Of a DNA stretch of 64,000 nt, positions 8,393 to 18,047 are shown piece after piece. A model generated the notes under the pieces. That model had not been told where the DNA came from and did not search any database. It saw nothing but the letters and a program-made list of their open reading frames with translations. Source of the stretch: Facklamia miroungae (GTDB taxonomy: Bacteria > Bacillota > Bacilli > Lactobacillales > Aerococcaceae); NCBI RefSeq assembly GCF_012396555.1, contig NZ_JAAXPS010000001.1, positions 1-64,000 on the forward strand. Reading direction: 5' to 3'. Each line of letters begins with the position of its first letter. Positions within the stretch are counted from its first letter, which is position 1. Position numbers and translations under genes: made by a program.

Positions 8393-10817
8393 AAGAAATT
8401 TCCCTATTTTTATTTCGCTGTTTATTGTGAGTCTATTTTTTTCGGTGGTCATCTATTATGGCTACAACAATCTCTTAATTCATTATAAGTCTACTATGGC
8501 TCAGAATTACGCCGATGCTGTGATTAAACAAGAATTAAACAGTCAAGAAATTAAGCAACTTCAATCGATAGAAACAGTAAAATTAGCTGGTGGAACATCA
8601 GTTCAACCAGATTCAGGCTTATATGAAAAGGATATTTTAGCTATCAATTATCAAGATGAATCAATCAATCAAATGCGAAGCTATTCAGAGATGATTGAAG
8701 GACACTTTCCTGAAAATGATTCACAAATAGTCCTTTCCAAATCCTTTATTGATAAGCATCAGCTTAAATTAGGGAATAGACTATCAATTAAACTGGGTAG
8801 TCGAGTGGTTAATCAAAAAGAAGTAGGTCCGTTAAGTACGGTAACTAATGAAGAAACATTTAATGTAATAAATACTAAAGAGTATGAAATCGTAGGTGTT
8901 TATGAAGATGTCTATAATAAATATAGTAAAATTACCTATGCATTGACCTATGCCATTAGTGATCAACCACTGCAAGCTTCAATTAAATTTGATTCTTTTG
9001 AAGAGGCTTATAAAAATAGAGAGACTCTACAAGAACAAATGAGTCAAACATTAGATCGCGCTCTAGATTTAGAGTTTAATGAAAGACTGATTGCATATTT
9101 CGGGGTTGAAAATGATCCGATACAACAATTTATGTCAAAAGCTATGATCATTTTTTCCTTAATTGTCTGTTTGGCTCTATTTATCTTTTTCATCAAAAAT
9201 ATATTCTGGGTATGGGGACTTAGAAAAATAAAAGAGCTTTCAGTGTATAAGTCGATTGGAACTACCAATTTACAAATATATAAGCTGTTAGTGAAGGAAG
9301 CTATTTGGCTATCTATCATCCCAATTTTAATTGGGCATTTCCTGGGATTTGCAATCTTATCTGATTTATTTATTAATATTCAAAAAGCACAAGAAGTGAC
9401 AAAAATAGAATTAATCCAAATTAATCCTCTTTTAAGTCTGGTCATCTTATTGATTACTTTTTCAGTGGTCTTATTTGCAGTCATAACTCCAACAAGAAAA
9501 ATCACTCAAATCAGTATTATTGACGGAATAAAGGGTAATATTAGCTTGGGTAAAACAAGTAAAAAAAAAGCTGATAATCTTTGGCAAGAGCTAAGATTGA
9601 ATAACCTAGCAAGTATAAAATCGCAGACATATATTTCAGCTATAGGTATTATAATCATTTCTTTATTCATTTTGGTTGTGTCAATTTCGCGTTATTATAC
9701 TAATTTTGGCTACTTTGATGAAGGGTATAATATTATCGTTGATTATTATAGTAAAGATAATGAAATTCCTGTAGTCTTAAAAGATATCTTAAAAGAAATA
9801 CCGCATAATAAAGGGTATATTTCGAAAGCGAAGTACTTATCTATTGAAAATAATTTAGCCTTATCCAACCAGGCAGAGGAAGTTGGTTTAGGCAAAAAAC
9901 TAAAACAAGAACTAGAAAAAATGGACTCAGATTATCTTGAAGGCTTCTTGATTGCTTTAGAAGAAAAAGATTTAAAAAAGATGGGAGGAGAGAAGGGGCA
10001 ATTCATTTTAGACAATCGGGTTCAAGAGGATCCTCAAACACCAATTGCCAAGGCAAAAAAAATCCCTTATTTCAAAAATGTTGAAAAAATGGATATATTC
10101 ATTGGTGAAAACTATCGGTCAAAAATTAAAATCGCTACCACCATTAATGATCCTGGTATGTATGAGTCGCGGACGCTGCCCTTTCAAGTTAAGCTTTATA
10201 CTGATTTTGCTAATTATCATCGCTTGATGGAGGATGCTAATTCGGAAGTCGCTCGCTATCCCTATAAATTAAAAATAAATGTCGCTGAAGCAGAAGTGAA
10301 TGATGTGAAGCATTATATTGAAGCGATGATTAATCAACAGGTAGCTTATGATGATCAATACGAGATCATCTCAGGAGAAGAAGTCAAAATAAATCGAGCT
10401 CAGAGTCTAAACTCCTTAATAAAAATTATTGTGGCGATAGGTTTGATTATATTTATCTTAAATTTAACCAATGGCTATTCATCCATTAATATGAGTTTAA
10501 TGAATAGGAAAAAAGAAATTGGCATGCTTTATTCTTGTGGAATGGATTCAAAAGAATTAAAAAAACTCTATCTAAAGGAATTTTTCTTCGAACAAATAAA
10601 ATCGTTTATGCTTTCAATTTTTGTGACGCTTAGCGTTATGATTTGTATTTCATTATTATCTTCCACTCTAAGTCTGGGGATTCTGATTAAAAACTATTAC
10701 TATTTACCATTTTTAGGATTTTCCTTGGTTATATATCTAATTAATTTACTGATCTATTACCTCTCATTAAAAAGAATTTTAGATAGACCCATTATTGATT
10801 TAATTAGAACGATCTAA
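8385..10817 (+). CDS. ABC transporter permease, double FtsX domain
   Basis: 810 residues with eight predicted membrane segments: TM1 near residue 10, TM2-TM4 in residues 255-385, TM5 near 430, TM6-TM8 in 690-800. Large extracytoplasmic domains follow TM1 and TM5, so this is two MacB/FtsX-like halves fused, not the 10-TM Bce permease. The ATG at 8385 is nine bases from GAGGGGG; an ATG at 8376 is too close. Together with the kinase, regulator and ATPase it suggests export of, or defence against, an antimicrobial peptide. The substrate is not visible. Confidence 0.9.
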   Translation: MNKRNFPIFISLFIVSLFFSVVIYYGYNNLLIHYKSTMAQNYADAVIKQELNSQEIKQLQSIETVKLAGGTSVQPDSGLYEKDILAINYQDESINQMRSYSEMIEGHFPENDSQIVLSKSFIDKHQLKLGNRLSIKLGSRVVNQKEVGPLSTVTNEETFNVINTKEYEIVGVYEDVYNKYSKITYALTYAISDQPLQASIKFDSFEEAYKNRETLQEQMSQTLDRALDLEFNERLIAYFGVENDPIQQFMSKAMIIFSLIVCLALFIFFIKNIFWVWGLRKIKELSVYKSIGTTNLQIYKLLVKEAIWLSIIPILIGHFLGFAILSDLFINIQKAQEVTKIELIQINPLLSLVILLITFSVVLFAVITPTRKITQISIIDGIKGNISLGKTSKKKADNLWQELRLNNLASIKSQTYISAIGIIIISLFILVVSISRYYTNFGYFDEGYNIIVDYYSKDNEIPVVLKDILKEIPHNKGYISKAKYLSIENNLALSNQAEEVGLGKKLKQELEKMDSDYLEGFLIALEEKDLKKMGGEKGQFILDNRVQEDPQTPIAKAKKIPYFKNVEKMDIFIGENYRSKIKIATTINDPGMYESRTLPFQVKLYTDFANYHRLMEDANSEVARYPYKLKINVAEAEVNDVKHYIEAMINQQVAYDDQYEIISGEEVKINRAQSLNSLIKIIVAIGLIIFILNLTNGYSSINMSLMNRKKEIGMLYSCGMDSKELKKLYLKEFFFEQIKSFMLSIFVTLSVMICISLLSSTLSLGILIKNYYYLPFLGFSLVIYLINLLIYYLSLKRILDRPIIDLIRTI

Positions 10818-10831
10818 GTTTAACATTATAT

Positions 10832-10873
10832 AGATGTGCTAGACATCCGCATGGTTTTCTAGCACATCTTTTG
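10832..10873 (+). terminator. Terminator of the TCS-ABC operon
   Basis: AGATGTGCTAGA (10832-10843) pairs perfectly with TCTAGCACATCT (10858-10869), then TTT. It closes the four-gene operon starting at 6150. The following 240 bases up to the next gene hold no ORF that I can support. Confidence 0.9.
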
Positions 10874-11115
10874 TTGTGTCTAAAAATAGCAAAAATACTC
10901 AAATAAAAAATAAACGATTGAAAACTTCATCTATAAAAGTTAGGAAATTAGCCTATTTTAATGAATTTTAAGACTAATAAATAAATTTAAATCTCCTTAA
11001 ATACATTATTCCCACTCAAAAATGTCACTTTCTTATCACTTTGGAACTCTATACTAGCTTTAAGTAATCAGTTGGATCATATAATAAATATAGAAGCAAG
11101 GAGGGTTTATTATTT

Positions 11116-11748
11116 ATGCTAGAGTCAGATTTACGCTCACGATTAAAAAAGTATCGGAAAATAGTTCAGATAATTACCCTTGTCGGTTTAATTCTTTCAA
11201 TGATTATTATTTATTTTATTTTTTGTGGCACGTATTTTAAGCCTGAAAATCAAGGTGGAATGTTTACCGTTCACCTGCGTCAATTAGGTTTTTGGGGGCC
11301 GCTCTTCTTCATTGGAGTCCAAATTTTTCAAGTAGTTATACCAATCATACCAGGTGGGATGACTTCAGTAGCAGGAAATTTTGTCTTTGGAACTTTAATT
11401 GGTTTTATTTATAATTATATAGGGATTACCATTGGATCGATTATTGCTTTCTTTCTGGCACGTAAGTACGGCAAATTTTTTATACTCTGCTTTATTTCGG
11501 AAAAGTGTTATAAGAGATATATGGCTTGGACATCAAATGTTAATCGTTTTGCTTGGATATTAGGAACATTATTCTTCTTACCAGCCGCGCCTGATGATAT
11601 TCTATGTATGATTGCTGGGCTGACTTCTTTGTCTTTTAAAAAGTTTATTTTAATTTTTATCCCAACGAAAGCTGTTTCTACTTTTGTGTTTACTTGGCTA
11701 ATGCATGAGGGAATCTTATATTCTATCGATTGGCTGACACACTTATAA
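11116..11748 (+). CDS. TVP38/TMEM64 (VTT/DedA-like) membrane protein
   Basis: 210 residues with about five hydrophobic segments. The VTT signature is visible: a re-entrant region with PIIPGGMTSVAGNFVFG (about residues 73-89), then IGSIIAFFLARKYGK and FFLPAAPDDILC near residue 155. Members are membrane proteins linked to phospholipid transbilayer movement; this one resembles the Firmicutes YdjX/YtxB-like group. A good AGGAGGG lies upstream of the ATG. It is a separate unit from the preceding operon. Confidence 0.85.
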   Translation: MLESDLRSRLKKYRKIVQIITLVGLILSMIIIYFIFCGTYFKPENQGGMFTVHLRQLGFWGPLFFIGVQIFQVVIPIIPGGMTSVAGNFVFGTLIGFIYNYIGITIGSIIAFFLARKYGKFFILCFISEKCYKRYMAWTSNVNRFAWILGTLFFLPAAPDDILCMIAGLTSLSFKKFILIFIPTKAVSTFVFTWLMHEGILYSIDWLTHL

Positions 11749-11873
11749 AATTATATTAATTAAAACGGTACAAGGAGAAAATAAGGTGAAAGTCTCTACT
11801 AATTTAATAAGATTTAGTTTAAAATCTAAATGATATACTTCCTACAAAATAGAAGTAAAGAGGGTACTGAAAT

Positions 11874-12650
11874 ATGAAATTTCATGAATTTGGCGATCGA
11901 AAGTGTCCACATATATTATTGGTACATGGTGGAGGTAATTCTTGGTGGAATTATCTTCGCCAAGCGCGTATGTTATCCGAAAACTACCATGTCATTTTAC
12001 CAACCCTTGATGGTCATGGAGAAGAATATCAGAAAGATTATATCTCGACTGAAAATTCTGCACAGCAAATTATGGATTATATAAAAAATAATTGTGATGG
12101 AGAATTGTATGCTGTAGGTGGTGTTTCTTTGGGTGGGCAAATTGTTATGGAGTTATTATCATTAGACAGTGAAATAGCACAGAAAGCAATCATAGATGGA
12201 AGTCTTTGCATTCCTCAGGCAAAATTAGCAAGAGTTAGTACGATAATTGTAAAACTTTTTGGTAAACTTATGTTTAGTAAATTAGCTAGTAAAGTTCAAC
12301 TTAGTTTAATGAAAAAAATGTATCCAATTATGGCTTACCCAGCAGAACTAGAAAACTATTATATGGTAGATATGCCAAGACTTCCCATGAAAACATTAAT
12401 CACAATGTATCGAACATATATGGGAGGATATAAGCTAAAAAGGTCTATTATAGATAGTAAAGCACAGGTTTTATATATTTATGGTGAAAAAGAAATGCGC
12501 TGTGTCAAGGAATCAGCGAAGCTATTTCGAAAAATGCATCCTAATTGTACTCTCTATGAAGCCAAAGGTTATAGTCATGGCTACCTATCGGCATATCTTC
12601 CTCTAGAGTGGATGGATCTGGTTAAACCATTTTTAGAAAATAATGTTTAA
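11874..12650 (+). CDS. Alpha/beta hydrolase
   Basis: 258 residues with the alpha/beta hydrolase landmarks: oxyanion region LVHGGGNSWW (about residues 17-26), nucleophile elbow GGVSLGGQ (Ser about 85), acidic residue region LYIYGEKE, and catalytic His in YSHGYLS near the C-terminus. Substrate unknown; the family includes esterases, lipases and peptidases. GAGGG precedes the ATG by eight bases. A strong terminator follows at 12714. Confidence 0.88.
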   Translation: MKFHEFGDRKCPHILLVHGGGNSWWNYLRQARMLSENYHVILPTLDGHGEEYQKDYISTENSAQQIMDYIKNNCDGELYAVGGVSLGGQIVMELLSLDSEIAQKAIIDGSLCIPQAKLARVSTIIVKLFGKLMFSKLASKVQLSLMKKMYPIMAYPAELENYYMVDMPRLPMKTLITMYRTYMGGYKLKRSIIDSKAQVLYIYGEKEMRCVKESAKLFRKMHPNCTLYEAKGYSHGYLSAYLPLEWMDLVKPFLENNV

Positions 12651-12713
12651 TTTAAAGATTAACTAGATTTAAAACACACCTATGTGTATCATTAAAAATG
12701 ATAGCGCTTTATT

Positions 12714-12744
12714 ATAAGGGCAGATAATTTTTATCTGCCCTTAT
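12714..12744 (+). terminator. Rho-independent terminator
   Basis: ATAAGGGCAGATA (12714-12726) pairs perfectly with TATCTGCCCTTAT (12732-12744), loop ATTTT. It separates the hydrolase from the truncated ABC gene, whose ribosome-binding site begins 8 bases later. Confidence 0.85.
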
Positions 12745-12762
12745 AACTAATAGGAGGAAATC

Positions 12763-13278
12763 ATGCTCTCATTACAAAATGTATCAATTAGTACGAGGAT
12801 TTCAGTATTAGAAAACGTATCATATAATTTCTTAAATGGGTTTATCTACGGCATAGTTGCTCCGAATGGGGCAGGTAAGACAACTTTATTTCGATGCATC
12901 TCAGGCTTAAAAATAGTTGATAAGGGTGAGATTAGTTTTAATAACCAAGCAGTAAATAATCAGAGAAAAAATTTCTTTTATTTGGAAGATATTGAATGGT
13001 TAGATCAAAATTTAACTGGAATGGACTATTTAAAAATAGTTAAATTTAAGTGGAAATCTTCATTGAAGATTGAAGAGATTATTAAAACATGTCGACTAGA
13101 CAATTTTGTAAATGTTCCAATTCGAAAGTATTCAAAAGGCATGAAACAAAGATTGATCTTTGCACTATATTTAATGAGTGATGCAGAATGTTATTTAATG
13201 GATGAAATATTGAATGAAAGTGCTATTTCAATTACTGAAGAATTTAATGTCGACAATAACATTCAGCTACAATTGTAG
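12763..13278 (+). pseudogene. ABC ATPase truncated after Walker B
   Basis: 171 residues. Walker A PNGAGKTT (about 34-41), signature YSKGMKQRL and Walker B ECYLMDE (near 150) are present, but the sequence then runs into an unrelated tail (NESAISITEEFNVDNN). The D-loop, H-loop and C-terminal ~45 residues of a normal subunit are gone, so it should not hydrolyse ATP properly. AGGAGG before the ATG is intact. The junction at about 13205-13262 joins it to a protease fragment. Confidence 0.8.
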
Positions 13279-13634
13279 GAGTGGAGACAGACCAGTGGCT
13301 TGCTGTGAAGAAGGGACCTCAAGAGATATACATTCTTACTGACTATGATTGTGGGTCTGCTGGTGACAGCTTTGTCAATATTGCAAGAAAATCAGACAAA
13401 GTCACCATCATAGGTCGACCTACACGTTGTATTATTGATGTCTTTAATGTAGTTTCAGTAGATTATGAAGACTATACATTTTGGTATGGTATCTCTCGTG
13501 TGAATAAAGAATATTTTACCTATGGTGAGGGCTATGCTCCTGATATTCATATTCCATGGACCAGAAACCATTTATTTGAAGATGTTGATATGATGTACAT
13601 AGAAGACAATCTCATCAAATCTACAATTAGGTAA
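13263..13634 (+). pseudogene. S41 (tail-specific) peptidase C-terminal fragment
   Basis: In a frame different from the ABC remnant, the sequence reads SATIVGVETDQW, YILTDYDCGSAGDSFVNIA and GRPTRCIIDVFN, then GYAPDIHIPWTRNHL. The LTD..cgSAgdsF stretch holds the catalytic Ser region of S41/C-terminal processing-like peptidases, and the rest is the end of the domain. An in-frame TAA at 13257 shows that the front part of the gene is missing. The GTG at 13281 follows GGAG closely but is unlikely to be a native start. Confidence 0.7.
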
Positions 13635-14396
13635 TTAAATGAAGTTAGAATACACTAAACTCTATACAGACTTAAAATATATCATGATAAAAACTAGAAC
13701 TTTAATGAAATACATTCGGTAACTTGACTACGAGAATGTGCGCAGCTAAAAAACAAATTAATAGGTTTTTGCAAAGAATAGATGATGGAAATAATAATTA
13801 AAAATTACTCTACTACCTATCTCCTAATCGAAAAGGATGAATAAGTTGATGTTCCTTTTAAGTGGGATATTAGTTAATAGATAAGAATAAAAAGAGGATA
13901 TGGTATAATTTTTTTTAATTTTTTTTTTTGCTATCAATAGCATACTTTTTTTAATTGTAAAAATATTTTATTTTGAATGTTTAAGAATCTTTGGGCTTCA
14001 CAATATCGATGATGTTCGAAGACGAATACATTAAATAATCTCCTTCATTCGAAAATTGAATGTTTTAAAACGAATATTACCGCAAAGACAGGAGTAGTCT
14101 ACTTTATCTTTGTGGTAAACTTCTCTTTTTAAGATAAAAAACGAAAGAAAGAAATTCGGAATTCTTGAAAAAGCTCTATTTTTATTCTATGATGAAAAAG
14201 TAAACAAAGACTATAAATAGAAGGAGTATTGATGAAAGGATGAATGTTTGATTGGATTAGGAAGGGGGTACTGAAAAAATTAAGTATGACTATTGAATTC
14301 AATCTGTTTGTTTACTCTACAATATACCAAACACTCTTATTTATGTCTGTTTAATAACTTATAACTGTGGATTCTAGGTATGTAAAGGAGATTATT
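13635..14396. other. 760-bp gene-free, decayed stretch
   Basis: No ORF that I can support on either strand. It contains a homopolymer-rich patch (T-runs at about 13911-13930) and a hairpin: TTACCGCAAAGA (14077-14088) pairs with TCTTTGTGGTAA (14107-14118), with an inner GTAGTCTAC. This probably marks the lost 3' end of the operon to which the ABC and S41 fragments belonged. Confidence 0.5.
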
Positions 14397-15350
14397 ATGG
14401 ATAAAAAAATTACAGTAATTGCTGGCGGCGTGATAGGTAGCTCATTTCCAATTGTTTTTGCTTTAGGAGGCTATAATGTTGTTTCCTATAATAAATGGAA
14501 AGAAGAAGAAGAAAAAGTCAAAGAATATATAGACAATGCTTTAAATACGCTCGTTAATCAAAAAATTTTTACCTCAGAAGAAAAAAATTCTATTTTAAGT
14601 AGAATTTCATACACAGGAAATATTGAAGAAGCTTTAGAAGATGTTTATTATGTTCAAGAGTGCTTACCAGAAAAATATGAAATAAAACAAGAATTTATTA
14701 AAGAGTTTGAAAAATATGCACCTGACGAAGCGGTAATGGGTTCTTCAACTTCAGGCTTATTGATTAGTGAAATAGCGAAGTATGCTGAAAAGCCCGAACG
14801 AATCATTGGTGCCCACCCATATAATCCACCTCATTTGATTCCTTTAATTGAACTAGCTAAAGGTGAAAAATCAAGTGATGAAGCAATTAAAATAGCCAAA
14901 GAAATCTTTGAAGCTTCTAATAAAGAACCGATTGTTTTGAATAAAGAATTAAAAGGATTCGTTTCGAATAGAATTCAAGCGGCTGTTTTTAGAGAGGTTA
15001 TCTCTATGGTATTAGACGGTGCAGTATCGATGGAAGATGCCGATAAGGCGGTTACTTTTGGACCAGGCATTCGCTGGGGCATCATGGGACCTGGCCTCAT
15101 CTTTGAACTAGGCGGAGGAGAAGGCGGAATTGAAACGCTCCTCAAACATATCGGTCCATCGTTAGAAAGCTGGTTAGAAGACCTTGCTACTTGGACTGAA
15201 ATCCCCGAAGAAGCGAAAGAAAAAATTCCTGACATGGTTGCAGAATCGCTAAAAAACAGACCAAAAGAAATTGGGAATGATCGGAAGTCCTTATTAAAAT
15301 ACAGAGATGAAATGTTATTAGATATCCTTAAACTCCATGATAAATTTTAA
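14397..15350 (+). CDS. 3-hydroxyacyl-CoA / L-gulonate-type dehydrogenase
   Basis: 317 residues, cytoplasmic NAD-dependent oxidoreductase. N-terminal Rossmann fold with glycine motif AGGVIGSS near residue 10, catalytic-site strand MGSSTSGLLISEIA, and the His motif GAHPYNPPHLIPLIE (about residues 136-150) seen in the lambda-crystallin/gulonate and carnitine dehydrogenase branch; C-terminal helical domain with KGFVSNRIQAA. AAAGGAG lies seven bases before the ATG at 14397, whereas the upstream GTG at 14367 has no site. The exact substrate is uncertain: sugar acid and hydroxyacyl branches share these motifs. Confidence 0.87.
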   Translation: MDKKITVIAGGVIGSSFPIVFALGGYNVVSYNKWKEEEEKVKEYIDNALNTLVNQKIFTSEEKNSILSRISYTGNIEEALEDVYYVQECLPEKYEIKQEFIKEFEKYAPDEAVMGSSTSGLLISEIAKYAEKPERIIGAHPYNPPHLIPLIELAKGEKSSDEAIKIAKEIFEASNKEPIVLNKELKGFVSNRIQAAVFREVISMVLDGAVSMEDADKAVTFGPGIRWGIMGPGLIFELGGGEGGIETLLKHIGPSLESWLEDLATWTEIPEEAKEKIPDMVAESLKNRPKEIGNDRKSLLKYRDEMLLDILKLHDKF

Positions 15351-15353
15351 CTA

Positions 15354-15416
15354 AAAATAAGAATATAGAATGATGGATCCCTTCACCCGTATTTGGATGA
15401 GGGGAATTCTTATTTT
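15354..15416 (+). terminator. Terminator of the dehydrogenase gene
   Basis: AAAATAAGAAT (15354-15364) pairs with ATTCTTATTTT (15406-15416), with an inner GC-rich stem (CCCTTCA with TGAGGGG). No gene is visible from here to 15751. Confidence 0.75.
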
Positions 15417-15751
15417 AAAGTTATCATTTATTATAGGTTTAAGTAGACCTGTTTATGATAAAACGTTGGAGGATAGAATGAAGACGATCCTGGTAATTAA
15501 ATTATAAACAGGTAATCGAATAGTAACAATTATTGAATACGACAAAGTGATATTACCTTTTTATATCAGTGGGCACCTTAATTAAAATAAATTAAATTAT
15601 TTGAAACTTTAATTTTTGAAGTAGCCCTGCTATAATGATAATGAAACCGTTTAAAATAAGACAAATATTTATAAAAAAATTTAGGTCAATTTAAATAATT
15701 TCAATTCTACTTTTAAAGGTTAAATGGACGGATTCATAGAGGAGGGTATTT

Positions 15752-15949
15752 ATGAAAAACAAAAAGTTTGATACTTCATTTTGGAAAAACTATAAATTTT
15801 TTATCATTTTAATTCAAATTTTGTTGCTTTATTTTTTGTTTCAATATTTAAATTTAGAGAATTTAATTGATATTATTGTATTGATAGGATACACTCTTTT
15901 AATCCTAAACTCTCTAATACACGCTTTATTCAAGAAACAAGAGAATTAA
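15752..15949 (+). CDS. Small two-TM membrane protein
   Basis: 65 residues. Two hydrophobic helices (about 15-33 and 38-57) flanked by lysines (MKNKKFDTSFWKN and FKKQEN). GAGGAGGG lies six bases before the ATG. Unknown function; one of several small membrane proteins in this accessory region. Confidence 0.65.
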   Translation: MKNKKFDTSFWKNYKFFIILIQILLLYFLFQYLNLENLIDIIVLIGYTLLILNSLIHALFKKQEN

Positions 15950-16152
15950 GGATAAATTCAGTCTTAAGTAAATAAAGAATATATAATAGAATTATATTTT
16001 TTTGAATGGGTTTAAAAAATTTCAGATAGTTAGTTGTTAATATGGAATTTTACCTATCTTGCAAGGGAAAATCTATTAAGATTATCCTTTTAAGAATGGT
16101 TAGTGTTCAAGCGACTCAGGCTGTAAAATGTTAGAAAAAAGAAAGGAGTAAT

Positions 16153-16308
16153 ATGAAAAAGAATAATAAAAAAGTCGTAATGAAATTAATCGTTTTCGGT
16201 TTTGTTTTGTATATTTTTAGTGCGATGGTTGATGGTCTATTAATAACTTTATTTGATACAACAATCGCAGAATATTTTGCTGAGAATTTATTTTCTCTAA
16301 TCAATTAG
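16153..16308 (+). CDS. 51-residue membrane peptide
   Basis: A short frame reading MKKNNKKVVMKLIVFG through YFAENLFSLIN, with one hydrophobic helix (about residues 11-32). AAAGGAGT lies five bases before the ATG, and a strong terminator follows at 16362, so it looks like a genuine monocistronic small gene. Function unknown. Confidence 0.55.
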   Translation: MKKNNKKVVMKLIVFGFVLYIFSAMVDGLLITLFDTTIAEYFAENLFSLIN

Positions 16309-16361
16309 CAAAGAGTTATGAGTTAGTATGACTAGCTTTCTTAAATCAAATATAAAAAAGG

Positions 16362-16397
16362 AGTAAGTTATGAAGTGTTATAACTTACTTTTTTTTT
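16362..16397 (+). terminator. Rho-independent terminator
   Basis: AGTAAGTTAT (16362-16371) pairs with ATAACTTACT (16380-16389) and is followed by nine T. The 260 bases to the next gene hold no ORF. Confidence 0.9.
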
Positions 16398-16658
16398 AGC
16401 AATAATGAATTTGTTTTTTTAAGTTACTGATATAATAATTATTTCAAGCTAGTAGTTAAACATTCTACTAAAATAAAAGCTTTTTTAAAATTAATTCCCA
16501 AATAGCATTCTCAATAGAATGAATAGATAATTAAGTGTCCTTTTATCATTTAGAACAGGTAAAAATGACCTACTATAAATAATGTGAAAGTATAAAATGT
16601 AGATTGACTTTAATAATGTTAAATGTTATCTTTAATTTAGTTAAAGAAGGAGGATGAA

Positions 16659-16958
16659 ATGAAAATTAATATAATTCCTGAATGGATGGCAAATCTCGAA
16701 GAAGAAGATTTATCTTTTATCAAAAGATTTATATTAGCATCTGGCTCTTTAAAAGAAATCGCTAATCAATATGAGGTTACCTATCCGACAGTTAGATTAA
16801 GGTTAGATAGGCTTATCCAAAAAATTAAAATGAGCGATGATATTGCAAATGAACCTTATATCTCTTTAATTAAACGATTGGCTGTTAATGATAAGATTGA
16901 TTTTGAAACAGCTAAAATTTTGGTTTCAGAGTATAAAAAGATGAAAGGAGTTGAATAA
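16659..16958 (+). CDS. DUF2089 family HTH protein
   Basis: 99 residues. Begins with IPEWMANLEEEDLSFIKRF, then a helix-turn-helix with GSLKEIANQYEVTYPTVRLRLDRL (about residues 29-52), both typical of DUF2089. The family usually has an N-terminal zinc ribbon; here it is absent and only the HTH part remains, a known short form. AAGGAGGA precedes the ATG. It is followed, one base after its stop, by a membrane protein, the usual partner of short DUF2089 proteins. Confidence 0.85.
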   Translation: MKINIIPEWMANLEEEDLSFIKRFILASGSLKEIANQYEVTYPTVRLRLDRLIQKIKMSDDIANEPYISLIKRLAVNDKIDFETAKILVSEYKKMKGVE

Positions 16959-16959
16959 T

Positions 16960-17277
16960 ATGGGATCTGTTTTGATTATGTTTATTGTATATGGGGCATT
17001 AATTATTATCTTACAAATATTATTATCAAAAATGAAAAACAAATGGTTTGGCTTGATACTACCCTCTATTAGTTTTGTCTATTCTACGTCTTTATCACTT
17101 GTTTTGAACATCACCCCCCTCCAACAATCAGATAACATGAAAAGTTTAATGGATTTTGTATCTACATTCTTAGTAAACAATATACCTACCTTTATTTTAT
17201 TAGCTATACATTTTAGTATTAGAAAGAAAAGAAATATTTCTTCTCAAATTGAAAAAATGAAAATTAGAGATTTATAA
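16960..17277 (+). CDS. Membrane protein partner of the DUF2089 regulator
   Basis: 105 residues with three hydrophobic segments (about 2-22, 28-50 and 66-88) and a basic tail (IRKKRNISSQIEKMK). AAAGGAG inside the end of the upstream gene lies nine bases before the ATG at 16960; the TTG at 16951 is too close to it. Probably cotranscribed with the DUF2089 gene. Function unknown. Confidence 0.75.
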   Translation: MGSVLIMFIVYGALIIILQILLSKMKNKWFGLILPSISFVYSTSLSLVLNITPLQQSDNMKSLMDFVSTFLVNNIPTFILLAIHFSIRKKRNISSQIEKMKIRDL

Positions 17278-17376
17278 TAAGATAATGTTTGAAATTATAA
17301 AAAAACTATTGATTGTAATTTAAATAATCATTTGCTTTTTTTAGGCAGAACATCCTGACAAAATATAGTTAACTAA

Positions 17377-17404
17377 AAAAGAGACGCGTTCGGGTCTCTT
17401 TTAA
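17377..17404 (+). terminator. Rho-independent terminator
   Basis: AAAAGAGAC (17377-17385) pairs with GTCTCTTTT (17394-17402) around GCGTTCGG. The remaining 200 bases up to 17603 hold no gene. Confidence 0.85.
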
Positions 17405-17603
17405 ATATAAAGTTCATTTTATTTGCAATAATTCAATAGGACAGTTGAAAGTCTTAGCAATTCATTTAAATGATATAAATTCATAGCAATTCTTGAAATA
17501 CTAGCCATGCAAAAAAGATTTGCCAAAATATAATCAAGTGCAATTTCTAATTGCTAGGAGACATCTTCAATATATATTATCCTAAATTTAGGAGGTAAAG
17601 ACG

Positions 17604-17957
17604 ATGCTAAATGAGATTTTAAAGGAAAAGAGAAAAGAACTTAATCTTACTCAGCAGCAAGTTGCTGATCAGTTGAATGTCACACGGCAAACGCTGTCTA
17701 ATTGGGAAGTCGGAAAAAGCTTTTCTGATATTCCAACCTTGATTAAAATTAGTAATCTTTATCAATTATCTTTAGATTATATGTTAAAAGGAGATGTTAA
17801 TTTAATGAATAAAATTAAAAAAAATACAAATGAATTAGAAAAATATCAAAAAACAACAGCGATTTTAAAAATGATCGTTTATGGGTTACTGATTGTTGCT
17901 TTTGTCTATTGTACTGGCTATGCCATTGGTAAAGGGTGGGCTTATTACATTAAGTAA
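17604..17957 (+). CDS. XRE-family regulator with C-terminal membrane anchor
   Basis: 117 residues. Cro/CI-type HTH at about residues 5-58 (LNLTQQQVADQLNVTRQTLS, then WEVGKSFSDIPTL and LYQLSLDYMLKGD), a lysine-rich linker, then one membrane helix at about 90-112. Membrane-tethered XRE regulators of this layout are common in Firmicutes and often control adjacent small membrane proteins. AGGAGG lies nine bases before the ATG. Confidence 0.85.
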   Translation: MLNEILKEKRKELNLTQQQVADQLNVTRQTLSNWEVGKSFSDIPTLIKISNLYQLSLDYMLKGDVNLMNKIKKNTNELEKYQKTTAILKMIVYGLLIVAFVYCTGYAIGKGWAYYIK

Positions 17958-18047
17958 ATCACTTGTGAGAATGAAGTTTAATTTGTCACAAAAATTGATT
18001 AAAAACTATTCAATCGTTAATTTAAAATAAATATGGAGGTATTTGTT

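Noticed and set aside
9044-9319. Minus-strand frame inside the permease gene
   Set aside because: Complementary shadow of TM2-TM3 of the permease; no ribosome-binding site.
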